14,320 nucleotides of DNA, taken from positions 1 through 14,320 of the forward strand of contig SFJN01000050.1 of assembly GCA_004555055.1 (NCBI GenBank), given 5' to 3'. This document shows, piece by piece, positions 7,059 to 12,351 of this stretch. The notes under the pieces were generated by a model that was not told the origin of the DNA, did no database searches, and saw only the letters and a list, made by a program, of their open reading frames with translations. The position numbers and the translations under genes were made by a program. The stretch is from Bacteroidales bacterium (GTDB lineage: Bacteria; Bacteroidota; Bacteroidia; Bacteroidales; Bacteroidaceae). Position 1 is the first letter of the stretch. Every line of letters starts with the position of its first letter.

Positions 7059-7736
7059 ATGCAAAAGCCGGATAAAAACACAGACAGCATCCTGATTCAA
7101 CGCTTCAGGGACGGTGAGACAGGCGCGTCGAAAGACCTCTACGCCCGTTTCTCCGGGAAGGTCTGTGCCATTTGCCGTCGCTACCTTTCTGACGAGGAAG
7201 ATGTGAAAGATGCCATGCAGGAAACCTTTATTCGGGTGTTCCGTCACATCGACCGCTTTGAATACCGTCAGGAGGGTGGACTGTGGGCGTGGATAGCCCG
7301 CATTGCCGGCAACGAATGTATGTCGATGTTGCGTCGGGAGGCCATGATGCCCACCTCGCCGTTGGAGGAGGATGTGGAAGTGAGCGAAGAAGACCTTGAC
7401 GAACTTCAGCAGATTCCTCCGGAAGATGTGCTCGCCATGGTGCGGAAATTGCCCGAAGGCTATCGCAATGTGCTGAACCTTTATGTTTTCGAGGAGAAGA
7501 GCCACAAGGAGATAGCCGCCATGCTGGGAATCTCGCCCATGACATCGGCCTCGCAGTATTGCAGGGCGAAGCGTCTGTTACTGAAAATGATTCACGAAGC
7601 CCAAAACCGAAGGTCGCCGGCCGAAGGGAAAGGCAACGGCAACAAGCCGGCCGAAGGGAAAGGCAACGGCAACAAGCCGGCCGAAGGGAAAGGCAACGGC
7701 AACAAGCCGGCCGAAGGGAAAGGCAAGAGCATATGA
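7059..7736 (+). CDS. ECF-type RNA polymerase sigma factor with a repetitive basic tail
   Basis: 225 residues from the ATG at 7059; the frame extends upstream only to a TTG at 6999 with no sigma-like sequence. Sigma region 2 is at about 25-92 (LYARFSGKVCAICRRYLSDEEDVKDAMQETF, split by no gap, then FRHIDRF). Region 4 with its helix-turn-helix is at about 124-180 (LPEGYRNVLNLYVFEEKSHK followed by EIAAMLGIS). There is no region 3, as expected for ECF factors. After region 4 the protein continues with a tail at 186-225 of repeated PAEGKGNGNK, encoded by a perfect 30-bp tandem repeat; this tail is not part of the usual ECF fold. The stop codon overlaps the next gene's start as ATGA, so translation is probably coupled to the anti-sigma-like protein. 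Confidence 0.9.
   Translation: MQKPDKNTDSILIQRFRDGETGASKDLYARFSGKVCAICRRYLSDEEDVKDAMQETFIRVFRHIDRFEYRQEGGLWAWIARIAGNECMSMLRREAMMPTSPLEEDVEVSEEDLDELQQIPPEDVLAMVRKLPEGYRNVLNLYVFEEKSHKEIAAMLGISPMTSASQYCRAKRLLLKMIHEAQNRRSPAEGKGNGNKPAEGKGNGNKPAEGKGNGNKPAEGKGKSI
7617..7726 (+). repeat. 30-bp tandem repeat (about 3.7 copies) inside the sigma factor gene
   Basis: Three perfect 30-base units (7617-7646, 7647-7676, 7677-7706) are followed by the first 20 bases of a fourth. Each unit encodes PAEGKGNGNK in the sigma frame. Because 30 is a multiple of three, gain or loss of units keeps the frame. All three forward frames are free of stops across the array, which explains the overlapping shadow frames. 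This is a minisatellite and not a CRISPR, since there are no spacers. Confidence 0.95.
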
Positions 7737-9067
7737 CGACCATGAAAGACAAGAAATTCGAACAACTTCTAAGGCGGAAGCTCGACGGTCTGGAAACTCC
7801 GCCGCCGCCCGACGTGTGGGAAAGGATTGAAGCGGCGTTTCCTGCGCAGCATATCCATGGCACGGTTCCTGGTACGCCCCGTTCCTTCCGTCTGCGTCCA
7901 TGGCTGTGGACGTCAGCCGGTGCCGTCGCTGCCGCTTGTGCCCTTGTGCTTGTCTTCCATCGTGGTGCGGTGAACGATGCTTCGATGCTGGCAATTGCCG
8001 GAGATTCCCTTTCGCCTGCGAATGTTTCGGCGCGGCCTGTAGGGGGCATGATGCCGGAGTCCGCCTCTGCCATTAGCAGAGTCCGGTCGCTGCCTTCGGA
8101 TGGGCGTGAAATGAATGTGTCAGCGAAAGGGCAGGGAACTTTCGGTAAAGTTCAGAAAGAGGTTCACGAAATAGTCACTGCCCATACACAGCGTCAGAAC
8201 GAGATGACGGAAGAGACTCTGTTGCAAGACCGTATGGTGGCTCTTGAAAATACGGAAACCTACTCGGAAACGGGGACTGAGGGGGGAGAGACACTTCCGG
8301 ATGCTACGACGGACCATGAAACGACCTATCGTGTGCTGTCGTCGGGAAGCAAATCTGCTTTCAGCAGTGCGAGAGGAAAGAGCCGGATGGTTGCCAGTGC
8401 CGGTTCTTCTGGCAGAGCAAACAGGTTCCGTGAAGGTGTAAGCGGACAAGTCTGGGTTTCTGGAAATACCTTTGGCCGGCAGACCAATAATGTCCCTAAC
8501 CTGAGGGTCTATAATGAGGCTTTGCAGTCTCCTGAAGACGGTATGGTTGCCGAACCGTTACAGAATTCGGTTGCAACGGGCAATGTACGTGAGAAGCATT
8601 TGCCGCCGTTCCAGTTCGGACTTGATGTATGTTTTCCCATAGCCCCGCGCCTGGCACTCGAGACAGGTCTGTCGTACAGCATCCTGGCTTCAACGTTCGA
8701 ACAGGCTTTGCCGCCTGCCGTTACCCATCAGAAGGCACATTTTGTGGGTGTCCCGTTTCGGGCGGTTGTCGGTGTATATCGTCAGAAAGCCTGGGATGTA
8801 TATCTCGGTGGCGGTGGAAAATGGGAAAAATGTGTGGCTGTACATTCCGATAGTTCTGACGGCGTCGACGCTTCGCGTCCTTCGCAGTGGTCATTGCAGG
8901 TATCGGCCGGTGTACAATACAGGATTTCTCCACATGCTGCGTGCTATGTTGAACCCGGTATCGGATATTATTTCGACAACCACTCTTCGTTGAGTACGGC
9001 CTATGGGGAACGTCCCGTGAATTTCTCCTTGAAAATGGGAATACGTTTCAATATCGGTGGAAAGTGA
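7733..9067 (+). CDS. Anti-sigma-like membrane protein with C-terminal outer-membrane beta-barrel domain
   Basis: 444 residues starting at the ATG that overlaps the sigma factor stop; a second in-frame ATG lies three codons on. The cytoplasmic N-terminus (about 1-50) has a pattern found in Bacteroidetes proteins encoded after ECF sigma factors: FEQLLRRKLDGLE, then PPPPDVWERIEAAF. One membrane helix follows at about 57-76 (WLWTSAGAVAAACALVLVF). Residues 80-290 look disordered, rich in Ser, Thr, Gly and Glu. The C-terminal ~150 residues are alternating amphipathic strands (FQFGLDVCFPIAPRLALE, YVEPGIGYYF, FSLKMGIRFNI), typical of an OmpA/PorT-like outer-membrane beta-barrel. A single chain would thus span both membranes, or the barrel-like part stays periplasmic. 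I infer that it controls the sigma factor; no zinc anti-sigma motif is visible. Confidence 0.75.
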   Translation: MTTMKDKKFEQLLRRKLDGLETPPPPDVWERIEAAFPAQHIHGTVPGTPRSFRLRPWLWTSAGAVAAACALVLVFHRGAVNDASMLAIAGDSLSPANVSARPVGGMMPESASAISRVRSLPSDGREMNVSAKGQGTFGKVQKEVHEIVTAHTQRQNEMTEETLLQDRMVALENTETYSETGTEGGETLPDATTDHETTYRVLSSGSKSAFSSARGKSRMVASAGSSGRANRFREGVSGQVWVSGNTFGRQTNNVPNLRVYNEALQSPEDGMVAEPLQNSVATGNVREKHLPPFQFGLDVCFPIAPRLALETGLSYSILASTFEQALPPAVTHQKAHFVGVPFRAVVGVYRQKAWDVYLGGGGKWEKCVAVHSDSSDGVDASRPSQWSLQVSAGVQYRISPHAACYVEPGIGYYFDNHSSLSTAYGERPVNFSLKMGIRFNIGGK

Positions 9068-9131
9068 TTCACTGTTTCAAGTATCTCCCCATCATACAAA
9101 TCTGTAATTTTCACAAAACAACAAATAAATC

Positions 9132-9539
9132 ATGAAGAAAATCCTCTGTATTCTTTTTACTATGACTTGCCTTACCGTTTTCACCGCCTGCCGTACCACG
9201 GATGTGGGTGGCAGTGCCTTCACCGATGTCACATGGAACATCGTGGAGGTAGACGGCAGTGCCGTTACGGAATTCGACGAACAACCCTGCATCACTTTCA
9301 CTTCCGACGGACGTTATCATGGCAATTCCAGCGTGAACAACTTTTTCGGGGGATATCGCCAGAAAGGAAAGTCCCTGCAACTTTCCGAGGGAGGTATGAC
9401 ACGCAAGATGGGACGTTCCATGCAGACAGAAACGAACATCATGCAAGCATTAAGTGCTACGGCTTCCATAAGGGTGGAAGGCGATAGCGCCGTCATTTTC
9501 AATGCTGCGGGCGATGCTGTCATGAAACTTCGCCGTTAA
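9132..9539 (+). CDS. META-domain lipoprotein (HslJ-like)
   Basis: 135 residues. The signal peptide ends in a lipobox with the cysteine at residue 20 (VFTAC). The mature part follows the META/HslJ pattern: a start of the type TWNIVEVDGSAV, then ITFTSDGRYHGNSSVNNFFGGY (read here in two parts, ITFTSDGRYHGNSS and VNNFFGGY), then a strand-rich region with GGMTRKMG and a run where MQTETNIMQAL matches the helix usually found before the last strands. META proteins are small envelope proteins; HslJ of E. coli is linked to heat and novobiocin tolerance. No acidic export signal follows the cysteine, so a periplasmic-facing location is likely. It lies 64 bases after the anti-sigma-like gene on the same strand and is probably the last gene of the sigma operon. 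Confidence 0.85.
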   Translation: MKKILCILFTMTCLTVFTACRTTDVGGSAFTDVTWNIVEVDGSAVTEFDEQPCITFTSDGRYHGNSSVNNFFGGYRQKGKSLQLSEGGMTRKMGRSMQTETNIMQALSATASIRVEGDSAVIFNAAGDAVMKLRR

Positions 9540-9560
9540 TGCATAAAGGGGTGTTCTATA

Positions 9561-9590
9561 AAAAATTAGTTTTCCGGATCTGTTCCGGAA
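9561..9590 (-). terminator. Possible terminator of the tat operon
   Basis: TTCCGGA (9572-9578) pairs with TCCGGAA (9584-9590) around a 5-base loop. Read on the - strand, the stem is followed within a few bases by ATTTTTTATA. It lies about 130 bases past the tatC stop, in the space shared with the convergent META gene. Confidence 0.45.
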
Positions 9591-9609
9591 GCAGTGTTTA
9601 TAAAATAGG

Positions 9610-9674
9610 AAATGCCCGACCATGGTGCCCGCCTCTGTTTTCTGTGCGGACATTATGGTCTGGCATTTCTTTTT
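9610..9674 (+). terminator. Terminator of the sigma/META operon
   Basis: A long interrupted stem: AAATGCC and GACCAT on the left (9610-9623) pair with ATGGTC and GGCATTT on the right (9655-9668). Further G-C pairs lie inside (CCGC with GCGG). CTTTTT follows on the + strand. Confidence 0.8.
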
Positions 9675-9676
9675 GT

Positions 9677-9703
9677 CGTTGGACTTCATCCTTCGTTTTC
9701 TAC
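9677..9703 (-). repeat. Dispersed intergenic repeat, partial copy D
   Basis: Read on the - strand: GTAGAAAACGAAGG, then ATGAAGTCCAACG. This matches the right half of copies A and B (AGAAACGAAGG, then CCAAC) but lacks the GACTnTGCCGAG half. It sits just beyond the tatC stop. Its left edge forms a 7-bp hairpin, CGTTTTC with GAAAACG (9694-9710). Confidence 0.45.
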
Positions 9704-9721
9704 GAAAACGTTGGTCTTCTA

Positions 9722-10459
9722 TTACTCCGGCAGCAGGAATATGCTGATTTCATAGAGCAGCCATATGGGAAGCGAGACGAGCAATAAGGTGAAGGCATCG
9801 CCTGTGGGGGTGATGATGGCTGCTGCCACGAGAATGACCACCACGGCCTGGCGGCGTACGGTGCGTAGCATGGAGGCATGGAGTACGCCGAGACGTCCAA
9901 GAATCCAGCATACTACGGGAAGTTCGAACACCAGTCCCATGGCCAGGGAGAGGGAACAGAGTGTGGAGATGTAGCTCGAGAGGGTGATGCAATTCGGGAT
10001 GTCCGCACTCACCTGGTAAGTGCCGAGGAAACGGAAAGTAAGGGGGAAAAGAACAAAATAGCTGACGGCAATGCCGATGATGAACATCAGGTAGCCTGCC
10101 ACGAAGGCCGGCAGTGCCGCACGCCGTTCGTGGCTATAGAGTGCGGGAAGCACAAAGCGTATCAGTTCGAACACCCACCACGGTGAAGTCACTATCACGC
10201 CTATGGCCATGCTCACTTGCATGTGGACGATGAATTGCTGTGCCAGTGCGGTGTTGATGAGGCTGACGTGGAAGTCTGATACCGGATTTCCCAATGCGGC
10301 AAACAGGCGGTAGGTGAGAAAATCGGAATGCTGGGGAGCAAGGACAACGGTGAAGATTTCGTCACGGAAACAGAATGCCACCGTTGCGCACACCACTGTA
10401 ATTGCCAGACAACGCAAAAATAGGGCGCGGAGCACGTCGAGATGATCCCAGAATGTCAT
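9722..10459 (-). CDS. tatC: Sec-independent (Tat) protein translocase subunit TatC
   Basis: The receptor that binds twin-arginine signals and forms the translocase with TatA in the inner membrane. 245 residues with six predicted membrane helices, the usual size. Conserved features are visible: the N-terminal HLxxLR (6-11), LPALYSHERR (104-113, with the key Glu111), FELP (178-181), TPTGD (217-221) and LPIWLLYE (230-237). At the position of E. coli Glu15 the protein has Val9, next to Asp8. Its start overlaps the tatA stop as ATGA, so the two are translationally coupled. It is the last gene of a cluster whose two upstream enzymes both carry twin-arginine motifs. No tatB is present, so a two-component TatAC system is implied. 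Confidence 0.97.
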   Translation of the reverse strand: MTFWDHLDVLRALFLRCLAITVVCATVAFCFRDEIFTVVLAPQHSDFLTYRLFAALGNPVSDFHVSLINTALAQQFIVHMQVSMAIGVIVTSPWWVFELIRFVLPALYSHERRAALPAFVAGYLMFIIGIAVSYFVLFPLTFRFLGTYQVSADIPNCITLSSYISTLCSLSLAMGLVFELPVVCWILGRLGVLHASMLRTVRRQAVVVILVAAAIITPTGDAFTLLLVSLPIWLLYEISIFLLPE

Positions 10460-10680
10460 GCCTGCTTGTTGTCGTCGTTGTTTTTGTTTTCGTCAGTGCG
10501 ATGCTGTTCCTTGGACTTTTCTTCTATGCCGTTCATGCCGTCCTTGAACGATTTTACACCGGTGCCGAGGCCGCGCATGAGTTCGGGAATCTTCTTTCCG
10601 CCGAAGAGTAGGAGTACGATGAGTGCGATGACGAGGACTTCGCCCATGCCAAGACCTCCGATAAATAGGGGATAAAGCAT
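10456..10680 (-). CDS. tatA: Sec-independent (Tat) translocase pore subunit TatA/E
   Basis: 74 residues: one membrane helix (about 9-26, GLGMGEVLVIALIVLLLF), the conserved hinge FGGKKIPELMRGLG, an amphipathic helix to about residue 52, and a charged hydrophilic tail rich in Lys, Asn, Asp and Glu. This is the standard TatA architecture, and the size fits. In systems without TatB a single TatA-type protein often covers both roles, and no second copy is seen here. The start at 10680 is the only reasonable ATG; it lies 58 bases after the aldo/keto reductase stop on the same strand, and the end overlaps tatC by four bases. Confidence 0.95.
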   Translation of the reverse strand: MLYPLFIGGLGMGEVLVIALIVLLLFGGKKIPELMRGLGTGVKSFKDGMNGIEEKSKEQHRTDENKNNDDNKQA

Positions 10681-10738
10681 TTTTATGATTATGTTTTTGC
10701 GGATTCTTTTTCAGATGGTTTAGGACAGGAACCGTAAC

Positions 10739-12184
10739 TTATTTCTTAGCCGTCTGCTGTAGCACGTCGGTCTTCAGCGATTCGGCATATCGGTCTATGC
10801 GTTGCAGTTCGGCAGGGATGTCAATGCGTTGGGGGCAGTGACTTTTGCACTCTCCGCATCCGATGCAATGGTCGGCCTGCCGCAGACGGGGTACGGAGCG
10901 GTCGTAGCCCACGAGGAAGGCCCTGCGTGCCCGACGGTATTCGGCCGATTCGCGCTCATGGTTGTAGTTGCCGTCGTCGATGCAGCGGTTGTAATGGCGG
11001 AAGATGGAGGGAATGTCGATGCCATAGGGGCAGGGCATGCAGTAGTTGCAGTAGTTGCAGGCCACGAAGGGATTCTTCACGATGTCGTCGGCAGCATCAA
11101 GGAGCATCTGCACTTCTTCTTCGCTCAGTGGCTTGAGGGGCGTAAAGGAACGCAGGTTATCCTCGAGATGTTCCATGTAGGTCATTCCCGATAGCACGGT
11201 CAGCACTTCGGGGAAAGTCCCGGCATAGCGGAAAGCCCACGAGGCGATGCTCCGTTCCGGTTCGCGTTCAAGATATTTTTTGGCGATGTATTCCGGCACC
11301 TTTGCCAGACGCCCTCCCAGAAGGGGTTCCATGATGACGGCAGGGATGTGGCGTTTCTTGAGTTCACCGAGGAGATATTCTGCATTGGTGTTGCCGGGAT
11401 TGATTTCGCGGGCATGCTTCCAGTCCACATAGTTGAGTTGAATCTGTACGAAGTCCCAATGGTATTTTCCGGCATCGTGCAGGCTGAGCAGATAGTCAAC
11501 CACCTCGATATCGCCGTGGTACGACCATCCCAGGTTGCGGATGCGGCCCTTTCGTTGCTGCTCCACGCACCAGTCGAGCATACCGTTGTCGAGGAACCTT
11601 GCGTGGAGGGCTTCCATGCCGTTGAGGTCGTGGCCCTGCAGGTCGCGGGTTGGCATGCCGATGCAGTGAAGCAGATAATAGTCGATATGGTCGGTCTGCA
11701 GTTGTTGGAGCGAATTTTCGAACATGGCTACGCCGGCTTCGTGGCTCCAGGTTTCGGGAGCAAAGTTCGAGAGTTTTGTCGCTACGAAGTACTTGGAGCG
11801 GTCGTGGCGTGCCAAGGCCGTTCCTGTGGCGGTTTCGCTCTGTCCTTTGCAGTAGGCGGGTGATGTGTCGAAATAGTTCACCCCATGTCCGATGGCAAAG
11901 TCTACAAGGCGGTTAATCTGTTCCTGGTCGAGGACATCGATCTCCTCGCCATCCTTTTCCTCTTTTTTGGTAGGCCAGCGCATACAACCGTAACCGAGGA
12001 TGCTGACATCCTCGTTTGTATGCGGATTGTGGCGCATGGTCATCTTGTCGGTAGGGATTTCCCCTTGCGAGGCTTTGCTTCCGCCGTTTTGCCCTGCGCA
12101 GCCGATGAGGGATGGTACGGCTATGGTAGCACCGCCCAGTCCGAGGGCCTTAAGAAATGCGCGGCGGGATATGTCTTTATTCAT
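10739..12184 (-). CDS. Tat-exported aldo/keto reductase lipoprotein with C-terminal [4Fe-4S] ferredoxin domain
   Basis: 481 residues from the ATG at 12184; a longer frame to 12238 would place 18 residues ahead of the signal and cross the dispersed repeat. The N-terminus is a twin-arginine signal, ISRRAFLKAL (RR at 7-8), with a weakly hydrophobic Gly-rich core and a lipobox SLIGC (Cys29), so a Tat-exported lipoprotein is expected. The TIM-barrel reductase (about 48-350) keeps the catalytic tetrad: Asp106 and Tyr111 (YFDTSPAY), Lys137 (ATKL), His173 (LLHC). The C-terminus carries two cluster motifs: Cys376-379-382-385 followed by Pro, and Cys440-443-446-450 followed by Pro. The layout matches the family of predicted aldo/keto reductases with ferredoxin tails (COG1453). 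Substrate is unknown. An NADPH enzyme outside the cytoplasm is odd; the Fe-S tail could receive electrons from the neighbouring polyferredoxin. Confidence 0.92.
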   Translation of the reverse strand: MNKDISRRAFLKALGLGGATIAVPSLIGCAGQNGGSKASQGEIPTDKMTMRHNPHTNEDVSILGYGCMRWPTKKEEKDGEEIDVLDQEQINRLVDFAIGHGVNYFDTSPAYCKGQSETATGTALARHDRSKYFVATKLSNFAPETWSHEAGVAMFENSLQQLQTDHIDYYLLHCIGMPTRDLQGHDLNGMEALHARFLDNGMLDWCVEQQRKGRIRNLGWSYHGDIEVVDYLLSLHDAGKYHWDFVQIQLNYVDWKHAREINPGNTNAEYLLGELKKRHIPAVIMEPLLGGRLAKVPEYIAKKYLEREPERSIASWAFRYAGTFPEVLTVLSGMTYMEHLEDNLRSFTPLKPLSEEEVQMLLDAADDIVKNPFVACNYCNYCMPCPYGIDIPSIFRHYNRCIDDGNYNHERESAEYRRARRAFLVGYDRSVPRLRQADHCIGCGECKSHCPQRIDIPAELQRIDRYAESLKTDVLQQTAKK

Positions 12185-12200
12185 GGATGATATTAGGGAT

Positions 12201-12240
12201 GTTGGATTTTCCTTCGTTTCTACACTCGGCAGAGTCAAAA
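12201..12240 (-). repeat. Dispersed intergenic repeat, copy B
   Basis: Read on the - strand it runs GTTTTGACTCTGCCGAG, then TGT, then AGAAACGAAGG, then AAAATCCAAC. This is the best match to copy A upstream of rho. It ends 16 bases before the reductase start codon and points the same way. The 167-base gap between the two enzyme genes is otherwise without an open frame, so this may be a second promoter or leader for the downstream genes. Confidence 0.6.
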
Positions 12241-12351
12241 CAAGCTTGGATTATCCCGAGTCGTGACAGAGGAAGATTATATCAAGGAGGAAGGTTTACC
12301 AAGCTAAATGATAGAATGGCTCACTATGGAATTGGATGGAATGGGGGGCGG

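Noticed and set aside
7617..7726. CRISPR-like array
   Set aside because: Repeat units abut one another with no spacers and lie inside a coding frame; no cas genes are present.
7228..8073. Long - strand frame across the minisatellite with repeated LRPACCRCLS
   Set aside because: The 30-bp repeat lacks stops in several frames, producing an artificial long frame; it has no biological pattern beyond the repeat.
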